A stretch of 64,000 bases of DNA from Hymenobacter aranciens (GTDB taxonomy: Bacteria > Bacteroidota > Bacteroidia > Cytophagales > Hymenobacteraceae): positions 1-64,000 of the forward strand of contig NZ_JAUQSY010000018.1 of assembly GCF_030580865.1 (NCBI RefSeq), written 5' to 3'. A model generated the notes under the pieces. The model saw only the letters and a program-made list of their open reading frames with translations, had not been told where the DNA came from and did not search any database. Shown here piece by piece: positions 8,932 to 17,042 of this stretch (position 1 is the first letter of the stretch; each line of letters begins with the position of its first letter). Both the position numbers and the translations under genes were made by a program.

Positions 8932-9162
8932 CTTACCTAAGTGTGCAGCGGGCTTACCTAGGTATCACGGGCCCTTACCTAGGGCCCACGGGCGCTTACC
9001 TAGGCATCACGAGCCCTTACCTAGGGCCCACGGAGCCTTACCCAGGCATCACGGAGCCTTACTTGGAAGCCACGGAGGCTTACCTGGTGCCCAAGGCCGC
9101 TTACCTACGCGCCACGGGCCTTTACCTGATGCCCACGGGCGCTTACTTGGTGAAAAAAAGAA
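8932..9162 (+). repeat. 21-bp tandem repeat array I (11 units)
   Basis: Eleven head-to-tail 21-bp units begin at 8932, 8953, 8974 and so on to 9142. The consensus is CTTACCTAGGCATCACGGGCC. The CTTAC start is nearly invariant (one TTTAC). The middle alternates between GGCATCACG and GGGCCCACG in the first four full units. Divergence grows towards the downstream end. The array stops 31 bp before the -33 element of the gene at 9264. All units are exactly 21 bp, so a frame can stay open through it (YLGPTGA-like heptads), but the promoter position makes translation unlikely. Confidence 0.95.
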
Positions 9163-9192
9163 GGTTTTATACCGACTGCGGGAAGCATAGCG

Positions 9193-9220
9193 TTGTTTTT
9201 TGGAAAACTCTTTATCTTTC
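9193..9220 (+). promoter_or_regulatory. Promoter for helical protein gene P1
   Basis: TTG (9193-9195), 17 bp, then TATCTTTC (9213-9220), a 7/8 match to TAnnTTTG. The predicted transcript starts near 9227 with a leader of about 37 nt. It lies between repeat array I and the start codon. Confidence 0.5.
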
Positions 9221-9263
9221 CGGTCTTCATTTACTTACCCACCAAAAGTCCTACCCCATAACC

Positions 9264-10244
9264 ATGGATGCTCCCGACACCGCCACCCTCAACAGCGCCG
9301 AGCAGGTCGGCATTGATTTGGTCCCGTTTCAGGATTTGATTGACAGTTTTGAACCCCTGAAAGAGGCGCACGAGCAGCGGGGCGACTACGTCACGGCTAT
9401 TCGTGAAAAGGCCGGGCTGCAGGGGACCGACACGGCCCCCAACGCCACGGGCAAAGACAGCGCCCGCGAGCTGATGGCCCGCTCGGCGGATGCCCTCTCG
9501 CAGCGCGCCGTGCCCTACGCGCTGGTGAAGGGCAACCTGGAGCTCAAGCAGAAGCTGAGTTTGTCGTACGCCGACGTGCGCTACGGCGAAGCCGATGAGG
9601 ACGTGCTGGCCGTGCGCGCCCTGGTGAAGACCGTGCGGGCGCTGCCCGAAGACGTGCGCACGAAGTACTGGCTGACCAAGGAGCTGATTGACGCGCCCGA
9701 GGCGGCGGCGAAGGATTTTGAGAAGGCCGACGTGGACAAGACGGCCGCCCACGGCAGCACCCGGCTGGCGACGCTGGAATTGCCGGCGCTATTTACCGGC
9801 CTGCGCGGGCAGCTGACAATTATGAAGCAACTGACGGCTAGCCTGGCGACGCAGAAGGACAAGCGGTGGAAGTCGCTGGCAAAGGCGTTTGCCGATGCCA
9901 ACAAGCGCCGCAAGGTGCTGCCGAAGCAGCAGCGCGATACGTCGAAACCGCGCATCATTCAGCGCTTTGAGGTGCGGCTGGCGGATGGGCAGCCGGCCCG
10001 GCTGCTGCGCAAGGTCTACGGGGCGGCGTATACCTTCACGGTGGAAAACCGCAGCGGGCACGACCTGCGCCTGTGGCTGGCCCAGGCCGACGGGTCGCCG
10101 ACGACGCCGCAGACCTGCCCGGCCGGGCAGGTGACGGTGCTGACGCGGGCGGACATGGGGCCGGAGACGGCGACGTATCTGATGGGGCAGTTTGTGGGGG
10201 GCGGCGGCGAGGCTGGGGTGTTGGTAAGGAAGGTGGGGGAGTGA
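9264..10244 (+). CDS. Uncharacterised helical protein P1, preceded by 21-bp array
   Basis: 326 residues from the ATG at 9264 (MDAPDTATLN). The first ~230 residues are a run of amphipathic helices with many charged residues (FEPLKEAHEQRGDYVTAI, LLRKVYGAAY follows later) and no membrane segments. The last ~90 residues look like a small beta domain (FEVRLADGQPARLL, YTFTVENRSGHDLRLWLAQ, GQVTVLTRADMG). There is no signal peptide. I do not recognise the family. Its general build resembles the proteins at 17043-17750 and 47029-47742, which also have 21-bp-period repeats directly upstream of their promoters. Whether the three are true homologues needs a profile comparison; by eye the similarity is in size, helicity and setting rather than in long identities. 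Confidence 0.7.
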   Translation: MDAPDTATLNSAEQVGIDLVPFQDLIDSFEPLKEAHEQRGDYVTAIREKAGLQGTDTAPNATGKDSARELMARSADALSQRAVPYALVKGNLELKQKLSLSYADVRYGEADEDVLAVRALVKTVRALPEDVRTKYWLTKELIDAPEAAAKDFEKADVDKTAAHGSTRLATLELPALFTGLRGQLTIMKQLTASLATQKDKRWKSLAKAFADANKRRKVLPKQQRDTSKPRIIQRFEVRLADGQPARLLRKVYGAAYTFTVENRSGHDLRLWLAQADGSPTTPQTCPAGQVTVLTRADMGPETATYLMGQFVGGGGEAGVLVRKVGE

Positions 10245-10297
10245 GGGCAAACCGGCAGCAGTGTATCTTCGTTGAGCCTACTCTTGCTGCTACTTCT

Positions 10298-10471
10298 ATG
10301 AAACTCCGCGACCGATACCGCCAATTCCGCGACCCTGCGGTGGTGAAAGCCAATATTGTGCGCTCCGTGTATGCCTCGATGGCACTGGAAAACCAGACAG
10401 TTTCGGAGGAGCGGCTTAGTGAGCTGTACGACCAGCAGCGGCGCGAAGGCCGCTCAGTCCAGCAGGCGTAG
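10298..10471 (+). CDS. Small protein with Fic-inhibitory motif (VbhA/FicA antitoxin-like)
   Basis: 57 residues from the ATG at 10298. The centre reads VYASMALENQTVSEERL. SMALEN fits the (S/T)xxxE(G/N) inhibitory helix motif that blocks ATP binding in Fic AMP-transferases, and the size fits class I stand-alone antitoxins of the VbhA/FicA type. In such systems an intact fic gene normally follows directly. Here the next ~150 bp contain only a possible Fic-like C-terminal fragment on the opposite strand. It may therefore be an orphan antitoxin left after toxin loss, or it may protect against a Fic protein encoded elsewhere. The assignment rests on one short motif plus size. Confidence 0.5.
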   Translation: MKLRDRYRQFRDPAVVKANIVRSVYASMALENQTVSEERLSELYDQQRREGRSVQQA

Positions 10472-10580
10472 CTGCTGGGTGATTAACTGCTCCAGTTCCT
10501 GTAAACCCTGGGTATCTCCAAGCTGAATGGCTTGGAGATACTTTTTTCGGCTGTTGCCAGCGGCCCGTTAGCACAGTGTC
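10454..10580 (-). pseudogene. Possible Fic-like C-terminal remnant
   Basis: On the minus strand an open stretch reads NSRKKYLQAIQLGDTQGLQE and continues to LRLLD before a stop at 10454-10456. The pattern R-x-x-YL-x-A-(x)6-GD-(x)4-L resembles the C-terminal end of Fic or mobile-mystery-B proteins. There is a stop just upstream in the same frame and no Fic core motif (HxFxxGNGRxxR) nearby, so at most a fragment remains. It overlaps the end of the antitoxin-like gene convergently. The call is tentative. Confidence 0.25.
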
Positions 10581-10622
10581 AATATGTGGCTTTACCAGCA
10601 TTCAAGACTGCTGTTAATAAGG

Positions 10623-11345
10623 CTAAGGACACGTAAATTCATGAGTCTTGGCTTCGGAGAATTCAGGGCTGTTTATTATGTCATCTAAATTAATTTCCAA
10701 CTCTTCCTTTTCTCTCCCCTTGTTTTCAATAAACATAATTTCAATATTAAATGTTTGGCCAAAATAGTCTCTCAGAATTAAACTTTTGCTTTTGCCCTCT
10801 TTAGAAGCTAAAAAAGCAGGATATAGTTGGTACTTTTTAATGTTAATATCGGCATTCGCTTGCTGAGTTACATGCTCAGTATTAAACGCTATTAGAAAAA
10901 AGAAATTCACCCTTTTTATGTAAGAGTGCCTCTCGTTGAATATAAAAGGTGTAGCAAAAAGGGAAAGCTTGCTTAAGGAATCCCTTAACTTATCCTCAAT
11001 CTTTAGTAGTCCGTCATCACCACTTCCATATAGTTTGCTTTTCATCTCTATCAGTATAACATACGCTTCTTTTTTTGAAAATACAATAAGCCCTTTTTCT
11101 ACCTTACTACATTTTGGTGTATAAAATAATTTATCCTCTATCTCAAAGTCAAACGACCAGATATTTGTTATAGATGATTTTTTAGAAAATGGAATGCCTT
11201 CAATATTTATCAATTTAAGATTGCCGGGCTGATTAGCCCTCTTCTCTCTGATTTGATATTCAGAGTCTTCAATTGCTTCAAAAACCCTGAACGTCTGCAA
11301 AGCATCCTTAACAAAGTTTCTGTTTTCTAAGAACGGGCTAATCAT
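10623..11345 (-). CDS. Partner protein of AAA ATPase; possible PD-(D/E)xK-type nuclease
   Basis: 240 residues, AT-rich and unlike the surrounding genome. The start ATG (11345) overlaps the end of the ATPase gene by 8 bp, so the two are translationally coupled. The middle contains GLIVFSKKEAYVILIEMKSK, a hydrophobic strand ending in E-x-K, followed by a glycine turn and a charged helix (GLLKIEDKLRDSLSKL). This resembles the core of PD-(D/E)xK nucleases, with a possible acidic residue in the strand before. No family is recognised. Pairing of an OLD/RecF-like ATPase with a small nuclease-like protein on a low-GC island suggests an anti-phage effector (inference). Confidence 0.65.
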   Translation of the reverse strand: MISPFLENRNFVKDALQTFRVFEAIEDSEYQIREKRANQPGNLKLINIEGIPFSKKSSITNIWSFDFEIEDKLFYTPKCSKVEKGLIVFSKKEAYVILIEMKSKLYGSGDDGLLKIEDKLRDSLSKLSLFATPFIFNERHSYIKRVNFFFLIAFNTEHVTQQANADINIKKYQLYPAFLASKEGKSKSLILRDYFGQTFNIEIMFIENKGREKEELEINLDDIINSPEFSEAKTHEFTCP

Positions 11346-12777
11346 GCTTATTTTTTAAAGATGAAATCTTGTGACGCAGAAAATCGGAAGTTTCTCGAAT
11401 CTTGGATTCTTCCTGAACGAAATCTCTGAAATACACCCCATAATCGTCAGGCTTGTATTCGCTAACTTGGCCGTCAGAAAAGAAATAAACCCCATATGCT
11501 TTGCTCTTTAGAGCGTTTTCTGTTATATAATCCTTGTTAGGATAATCGGTAGCTTGCAAAGACTGTTTCTCTTTAAGATAAGAGAGAAACATGTTGTTAT
11601 TGATTGTCTCGGCGACAAGTGGACTATGTGTAGTGATGAGCACTTTATTGGTCCCTCTATTGGCGAAGTTTATTAATATATTAGCGACTTTTATTTGATT
11701 TTTTGGATGTAGATTTTCTTCTGGCTCATCAATAATTAAAAAATTGTAATCTGGGGTTGCCCAATATTTGAAATAAAGGTAAAGTAGGCTTAGCTGATTG
11801 CTTGAGGAACTTGCTAAATACATATCTATGTCATCGCCTCCGTCTAGTCTTAATTTAAAATCAATGGGTGCGATTCCTTCTTTTTGTGAGAATGTAAGTT
11901 GACCTGATATTATCTCTTCCAACTCGAGCAATAAGTCACTATATTGAGTTCGAGCCTGTAATCTAGGTAAAGAGGAAATAGCTTCAATCAATTGGTTTAC
12001 AGGCTCGGTATGAGGGTACTCACTAATAGCATCTAAGTCTAGTTCATTTGTGTAACGGAACTGTCTTCTAACGGATTGAAATTCCTTCGCCTCGGTGCTG
12101 TATATATACTTGAAATAAGATGGGAAGAAAATTCTGTTTGCAGGCAGAAAAAATGGGGTGTGGTGAAATCGGAATAAAGTTTCCTGTATAGTGAAATCTA
12201 CTATATCAGTTACTGACTCTTTAAGATTGCCAAGCATCGCACTCGTTAATGTGAATTTTAGCGAACCAAATATTTTGCTGTTAGGGGCGTCAATGAATGG
12301 GGTTTCACTCAAAATAAAATTCGCTTCACCTGATTTTTTTTCGAGGATATATTGATTGCTAGTTTTGTCTTGAAAGCTTTTTCCAAATAAGACTTTGTGT
12401 CTTGATTTTAACCACTCTTTTTCGTAATCACCTGTCAAGGTGATTCTAGCTTTCTTAAAAGCTGGATTGTCAGGAGATACATTAAAGATATTGCTTAAAC
12501 CTAGGCTTAGGTTTTTACTGTAATCCGAAGCCACCTGAGAAATCTTCTCTGTGGTAATAGGTACCTCAATATTATTTCCTGCGAAATCGGGAAAGCTTAT
12601 AGGAGTAGATTTTGTGTTATGAATATATCTCCTTCTTTGAGTGGCATACAAAGACCACAATGCATAAGATGCGTATGTTTTTCCACTATTGTTGTATCCA
12701 ACAAATACATAAAAACGTTTATCTAAACTGATGTTAGCTTTGGCGATAGGGCCGATTCGGTTCAGTATAACATTCAT
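11338..12777 (-). CDS. AAA/ABC-type ATPase (OLD/RecF-like), candidate defence protein
   Basis: 479 residues. Walker A is GYNNSGKT near residue 30. The central ~250 residues are a variable helical insertion. They are followed by SSSSNQLSLLYLYFKYWA (signature/Q region), Walker B FLIIDEPEENLHP, and the switch histidine in VLITTHSPLV. This is the AAA_15/AAA_21 type of SMC-like ATPase found in Septu, Gabija-like, PARIS and retron-associated systems. There is no TOPRIM domain at the C-terminus, so it is not a complete OLD nuclease. The gene is first in a two-gene operon with the 240-residue partner. GC content is far below that of the neighbours, which indicates horizontal transfer. Confidence 0.85.
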   Translation of the reverse strand: MNVILNRIGPIAKANISLDKRFYVFVGYNNSGKTYASYALWSLYATQRRRYIHNTKSTPISFPDFAGNNIEVPITTEKISQVASDYSKNLSLGLSNIFNVSPDNPAFKKARITLTGDYEKEWLKSRHKVLFGKSFQDKTSNQYILEKKSGEANFILSETPFIDAPNSKIFGSLKFTLTSAMLGNLKESVTDIVDFTIQETLFRFHHTPFFLPANRIFFPSYFKYIYSTEAKEFQSVRRQFRYTNELDLDAISEYPHTEPVNQLIEAISSLPRLQARTQYSDLLLELEEIISGQLTFSQKEGIAPIDFKLRLDGGDDIDMYLASSSSNQLSLLYLYFKYWATPDYNFLIIDEPEENLHPKNQIKVANILINFANRGTNKVLITTHSPLVAETINNNMFLSYLKEKQSLQATDYPNKDYITENALKSKAYGVYFFSDGQVSEYKPDDYGVYFRDFVQEESKIRETSDFLRHKISSLKNKHD

Positions 12778-12799
12778 GATTAGGCTTGGATATTCTCTG

Positions 12800-12807
12800 C
12801 AAAGGTA
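12800..12807 (-). promoter_or_regulatory. -7 box of the ATPase operon
   Basis: TACCTTTG on the minus strand is an exact TAnnTTTG match, 23 bp before the ATG. The -33 position holds a T-run instead of TTTG. Predicted transcript start is near 12794. Confidence 0.5.
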
Positions 12808-13007
12808 GTATGAACTTACACTTGAAAAAAGTTCTCATCTAGACTCTTCAACAGAACAGCCTTCGCGTCATTTTGTCTTTTGCTCAAACTCTGTAAGGCA
12901 CATAATAAAGCCAAAAAGTCCGAAACTCCCCTCTCGCACCCCATTTGCTACGCCCTGCGTAGAACCCTTCGCCCACCGCGAAGCACCCACCAAGCACTTA
13001 GCAACCA

Positions 13008-15617
13008 ATGGACTTTAAAAATTTCACCATCAAGGCGCAGGAGGCCGTGCAGAAAGCCACGGAGCTGGCCGGCGCCAACCAGCAGCAGGCCATCGAGACG
13101 GGGCACCTGCTGAAGGGCCTGTTTCAGACCGACGAGAGCGTGCTGCCCTTCCTGGCCAAGAAGCTGGGCGTGAACCAGGCGCTGCTCACGCAGCGGCTCG
13201 ATGCCCTGGTGGCCGGGTACCCGCGCGTGAGCGGCGGCTCGCCCTACCTCGCCAACGACGCCGCGGCCGCCGTGCAGCGCGCTAATGCGGCCATGAAGAG
13301 CATGGGCGACGAGTTTGTGGCCGTGGAACACCTGCTGCTGGGGCTGCTCGGCGGCAAGGACGCGGCCGCCACGCTGCTCAAGGACGTGGGCTTTACCGAG
13401 AAGGACTTGCAGGCCGCCATCCAGGAGCTGCGCGGCGGGCGCAAGGTGACCAGCCAGAGCGCCGAAGACCAGTACCAGAGCCTCAACCGCTACGCCATCA
13501 ACCTGAACGAGCGGGTGAAAACCGGCAAGATGGACCCCGTGATTGGGCGCGACGAGGAAATCCGCCGGGTGCTGCAGATACTGAGCCGCCGCACCAAGAA
13601 CAACCCCGTGCTGCTGGGCGAGCCCGGCGTGGGCAAAACCGCCATCGCCGAGGGCCTGGCCCAGCGCATCGTGGCCGGCGACGTGCCCGAGAACCTCAAG
13701 GACAAAACCCTGATGAGCCTCGACCTGGGTTTGCTCGTGGCCGGGGCCAAGTACAAGGGCGAGTTTGAGGAGCGCCTCAAGGCCGTGATTAAGGAAGTGA
13801 CCGACTCGGAGGGCCAGATTGTGCTCTTCATCGACGAAATCCACACCCTGATTGGGGCCGGCGGGGGCGGGGAGGGCGCCATGGACGCGGCCAACCTGCT
13901 CAAGCCCGCCCTGGCGCGGGGCGAGTTGCACGCCATCGGGGCCACCACGCTCAAGGAGTACCAGAAGTACATCGAGAAAGACAAGGCCCTGGAGCGCCGC
14001 TTCCAGGCCGTGCTGGTGGACGAGCCGAGCGTGCCCGACGCCATCAGCATCCTGCGCGGCATCAAGGAGAAGTATGAGCTGCACCACGGCGTGCGCATCA
14101 CCGACGACGCCGTGATTGCGGCCGTGGAGCTGAGCAGCCGCTACATCACCGACCGGTTTTTGCCCGACAAGGCTATCGACCTGATGGACGAGGCGGCGGC
14201 CAAGCTGCGCATCGAGCTGAACTCCATGCCCGTGGAGCTGGACGAGGTACAGCGCCGCATCATGCAGCTGGAGATTGAGCGCGAGGCCATCCGGCGCGAG
14301 GAAAACCACGACCGCGAGGCCGTGCTGAGCAAGGATTTGGCCGAGCTGAACGAGCGCCGCGACGCCCTGAAGGCCAAGTGGGAAGGCGAGAAGTCGGTGC
14401 TGACCGGCATCCAGACCGAGAAGGAAAACATCGAGCGCTTCAAAACCGAAGCCGAGCAGGCCGAGCGCCAGGGCGATTACGGTCGGGTGGCGGAATTGCG
14501 CTACGGTAAAATCCAGGAAGCCGAGCAGAAGCTGAAAACTCTGCAGGATGAGGCCAACGCCAATAAGGACGGCGGCGGCATGCTCCAGGAAGTGGTGACC
14601 AGCGAGGACATTGCCGAGGTGGTGGCCAAGTGGACCGGCATCCCGGTGAGCAAGATGCTGCAATCGGACCGCGACAAGCTGCTGGCCCTCGAAGCCGAGC
14701 TGGGCAAACGAGTAGCAGGGCAGGCCGAGGCCATCGCGGCCATCTCGGATGCCGTGCGCCGCTCCCGCGCCGGCTTGCAGGACCCCAAGCGGCCCATCGG
14801 CTCGTTTATTTTCCTGGGTACGACGGGCGTGGGTAAGACGGAATTGGCCAAGGCCCTGGCCGAGTACCTCTTCAACGACGAGAATGCGATGGTGCGCATC
14901 GACATGAGCGAGTTCCAGGAGCGGCACGCGGTGTCGCGGCTCATCGGGGCGCCTCCCGGCTACGTGGGCTACGACGAGGGCGGGCAGCTCACGGAGGCCG
15001 TGCGCCGCAAGCCCTACTCGGTGGTGCTGCTCGATGAGATTGAGAAAGCCCACCCCGACGTGTTCAACATCCTGCTACAGGTGCTGGATGACGGCCGCCT
15101 CACCGACAACAAGGGCCGGGTGGCGAACTTCAAGAACACCATCATCATCATGACCTCGAACACGGGGGCCGACATCATTCAGCGCAATTTCAAGGAGCTG
15201 AACGAATACAACCACGACGAAGTGGTGGACCGCACCCGCGACGAAGTGGTGGAGCGCCTCAAGCAGCACATGCGCCCCGAGTTCCTTAACCGGATTGACG
15301 AAATCGTGATGTTCCAGCCGCTCAAGCGCCGCGAAATCCGCCGCATCGTGGACATCCAGTTCCGGCAGATTCAGCAGCGGCTGCGCGAGGCCGGCATCAG
15401 CCTGGAGGCGACCGACGAGGTGCTCGACTTCCTGGGCGAGCAGGGCTTCGACCCACAGTTCGGGGCCCGGCCGCTGAAGCGGGTGCTGCAGCGGTTGGTG
15501 CTGAATGAGCTTTCCAAGGAGATTCTATCCGGGAATGTGAGCAAGGATACCGTGGTGGAAGCGGTGCTGGAAGATGGGGTGGTGCGGTTTGAGAATGTAG
15601 AGATGCCGGCGGTGTAA
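13008..15617 (+). CDS. clpB: ATP-dependent protein disaggregase ClpB
   Basis: 869 residues, the full family length. Order: Clp N-domain (1-150), AAA-1 with Walker A GEPGVGKT and Walker B VLFIDEIHTL, the coiled-coil middle domain (about 410-530, with ERQGDYGRVAELRYGKI), AAA-2 with GTTGVGKT and VVLLDEIEKAHPDV, and the C-terminal D2 small domain. ClpB resolubilises aggregated proteins with DnaK in the cytoplasm and is normally heat-shock regulated. No CIRCE-like or sigma-32-like site was seen in the ~230 bp upstream. It is monocistronic, with a terminator 20 bp downstream. Confidence 0.97.
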   Translation: MDFKNFTIKAQEAVQKATELAGANQQQAIETGHLLKGLFQTDESVLPFLAKKLGVNQALLTQRLDALVAGYPRVSGGSPYLANDAAAAVQRANAAMKSMGDEFVAVEHLLLGLLGGKDAAATLLKDVGFTEKDLQAAIQELRGGRKVTSQSAEDQYQSLNRYAINLNERVKTGKMDPVIGRDEEIRRVLQILSRRTKNNPVLLGEPGVGKTAIAEGLAQRIVAGDVPENLKDKTLMSLDLGLLVAGAKYKGEFEERLKAVIKEVTDSEGQIVLFIDEIHTLIGAGGGGEGAMDAANLLKPALARGELHAIGATTLKEYQKYIEKDKALERRFQAVLVDEPSVPDAISILRGIKEKYELHHGVRITDDAVIAAVELSSRYITDRFLPDKAIDLMDEAAAKLRIELNSMPVELDEVQRRIMQLEIEREAIRREENHDREAVLSKDLAELNERRDALKAKWEGEKSVLTGIQTEKENIERFKTEAEQAERQGDYGRVAELRYGKIQEAEQKLKTLQDEANANKDGGGMLQEVVTSEDIAEVVAKWTGIPVSKMLQSDRDKLLALEAELGKRVAGQAEAIAAISDAVRRSRAGLQDPKRPIGSFIFLGTTGVGKTELAKALAEYLFNDENAMVRIDMSEFQERHAVSRLIGAPPGYVGYDEGGQLTEAVRRKPYSVVLLDEIEKAHPDVFNILLQVLDDGRLTDNKGRVANFKNTIIIMTSNTGADIIQRNFKELNEYNHDEVVDRTRDEVVERLKQHMRPEFLNRIDEIVMFQPLKRREIRRIVDIQFRQIQQRLREAGISLEATDEVLDFLGEQGFDPQFGARPLKRVLQRLVLNELSKEILSGNVSKDTVVEAVLEDGVVRFENVEMPAV

Positions 15618-15637
15618 TTCCGTTTGGTTTTGAATGG

Positions 15638-15674
15638 GAAAGCTCCGCTGGCGTTTAGCTGGCGGGGCTTTTTC
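15638..15674 (+). terminator. Terminator after clpB
   Basis: The stem AAAGCTCCGC...GCGGGGCTTT (one G-U pair) is followed by T5. Confidence 0.85.
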
Positions 15675-15751
15675 TGTGGAAGTGTCTCTGCCGATTTGGT
15701 GGCAACAGGCCGGCTTGCATACATTTGGCTTTCTCCTTCGCTGCTAGCTGT

Positions 15752-16972
15752 ATGAATGCCGACGACCTTCCCCCCGCTGACGCCCCCGACGATGCGGCGC
15801 TGCCCCCGCTGCCCGAGGTAACCCCCTATGCCTTCCTGCAGGAGCGCGCCGACGAAGAGCAGGCACAGGCCCGGCAGGTGGATGCTTTTATCGACGACCT
15901 GCGCACCAACCCGCGCTACCGCCCCTGGCTGGAGCAGTTTCACCCCGACAGCATCGGCGACTTTATCCGCCACTACGCGCTGGAGAAGGGGCGGGTGCTG
16001 CGCTACGGCGACAGCTCGACGCGCTGGCTGCAGGAGCGCATCACCGAATACACCGATGCCGCTTACGAGCGGCTGTGGGATATTCAGCAGAAGAAACTGT
16101 TTGACTTGCAGTGCCGCTGGCGGGCCGAGCAGGTGACTGTGCCGGGCATCGACGTGAGCGCCGAATTTGAAGATTGGGGCAGCGACAGCTTCATCTACCG
16201 TTGTCCGTTTCTGGAGCCCATCACGGCTGAGGAGTTTGAGCTGTACTGCCAGTTCGTGGCCACTACTACCGACTTTGAGGATGATGTGGAAGGTAACGAC
16301 TTCGTTGACTGGCAGAATTACGAGGAATACCGGGACGAGTACCTCGATAAAACCGACGGGGGCATGACCATGCCCGAGTGGTACCATTTCCATAACGCCC
16401 GGTGCGGCACGGCAGTGCTCATGAGCCTGCCCGATGTGCGCGGGACCAAGGAAGAGCGGTACTTGAAGGTTGCGCGGGAGGCCTTTCGGGCCAAGCGGGA
16501 AAAAGCCCGGGCCGAGCACGCGGCCGCCCAGGCGGCCACTCCGCCCGACCCCCGCCCGCGCCTGAGCTACGCCGAGCAGGACGCCCGCACCCTGGAATTT
16601 GCCGCGCAGTTTGAGCCGGGGAAGGTGCAGCGCCTGTTTGCCGCCTACCAGCAGGCCAACAAAAACCACAACGTGAGCGGCCTCGAAGAAGCCCTCGAAA
16701 CCCTGCAGAATGCCCACGAAGACCTGATTCCTATCGAGGCGCACGCCGACTGGCGGCAGGCCATCCTGCGCGCGGCGGCCAACTACCGCCGCCAGCGCCT
16801 GCTGGAGGCCCTGCCGGTGGTGTACGACGAATACCTGACGCGGCAACGCCTGGGCATTGCCCACCCGCCGCTCACGGAGTACGAGTCGAAGTTCCGGGCC
16901 GCGAAATTCATGAAAAAGCAAATTCTGAAAGGCCGGCGGCTGCTGGGCGAACCCGAAGATTTCGATTTTTGA
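15752..16972 (+). CDS. Uncharacterised FDF-ended protein Q1
   Basis: 406 residues from the ATG at 15752. An upstream in-frame start at 15725 is not needed. It is acidic and soluble, with many Tyr/Trp-rich segments: RLWDIQQKKLFDLQCRWRAE, EFELYCQFVATTTDFEDDV, MPEWYHFHNARCGTAVLMSL. It ends LLGEPEDFDF. It is a clear paralogue of the protein at 48220-49368, sharing YxRLWDIQxKKLFDLQCRWR, PITxEExxxYC, LPDVRxxxExRY and VYDEYLxRxxLGIAHP. The family is unknown to me and no catalytic motif is obvious. It converges with the helical gene P3 across a shared terminator. The paralogue is likewise next to a helical, array-preceded gene, so a functional link between the P and Q types is likely (inference). Confidence 0.75.
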   Translation: MNADDLPPADAPDDAALPPLPEVTPYAFLQERADEEQAQARQVDAFIDDLRTNPRYRPWLEQFHPDSIGDFIRHYALEKGRVLRYGDSSTRWLQERITEYTDAAYERLWDIQQKKLFDLQCRWRAEQVTVPGIDVSAEFEDWGSDSFIYRCPFLEPITAEEFELYCQFVATTTDFEDDVEGNDFVDWQNYEEYRDEYLDKTDGGMTMPEWYHFHNARCGTAVLMSLPDVRGTKEERYLKVAREAFRAKREKARAEHAAAQAATPPDPRPRLSYAEQDARTLEFAAQFEPGKVQRLFAAYQQANKNHNVSGLEEALETLQNAHEDLIPIEAHADWRQAILRAAANYRRQRLLEALPVVYDEYLTRQRLGIAHPPLTEYESKFRAAKFMKKQILKGRRLLGEPEDFDF

Positions 16973-16992
16973 GCGAGCCTGCCCCACGCGAA

Positions 16993-17027
16993 GAAGCCCC
17001 GCCGGCACCAGGCCAGCGGGGCTTTTT
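16993..17027. terminator. Bidirectional terminator between Q1 and P3
   Basis: AGCCCCGCcGGC and GCCaGCGGGGCT form a stem with a 5-nt loop and T5 on the plus side. It serves two convergent genes. Confidence 0.8.
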
Positions 17028-17042
17028 AAGGCTAAAAGCTAC

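Noticed and set aside
8932..9162. CRISPR array
   Set aside because: Units are directly adjacent 21-mers with graded divergence. There are no spacers and no cas genes.
8943..9263. In-frame N-terminal extension of P1 through the 21-bp array (YLGPTGA heptads)
   Set aside because: The promoter at 9193-9220 lies inside the extension, and the equivalent array at 47844-48112 contains 20-bp units that cannot be coding. A translated heptad repeat cannot be fully excluded for array I alone.
10416..10601. 61-codon minus-strand ORF (MLVKPHIDTVLTGRWQQPKK)
   Set aside because: Its later part is out of frame with the Fic-like fragment and loses any pattern. It is at most the upstream piece of a frameshifted remnant.
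12948..15053. 701-codon minus-strand frame opposite clpB
   Set aside because: Antisense shadow; clpB is complete with all motifs.
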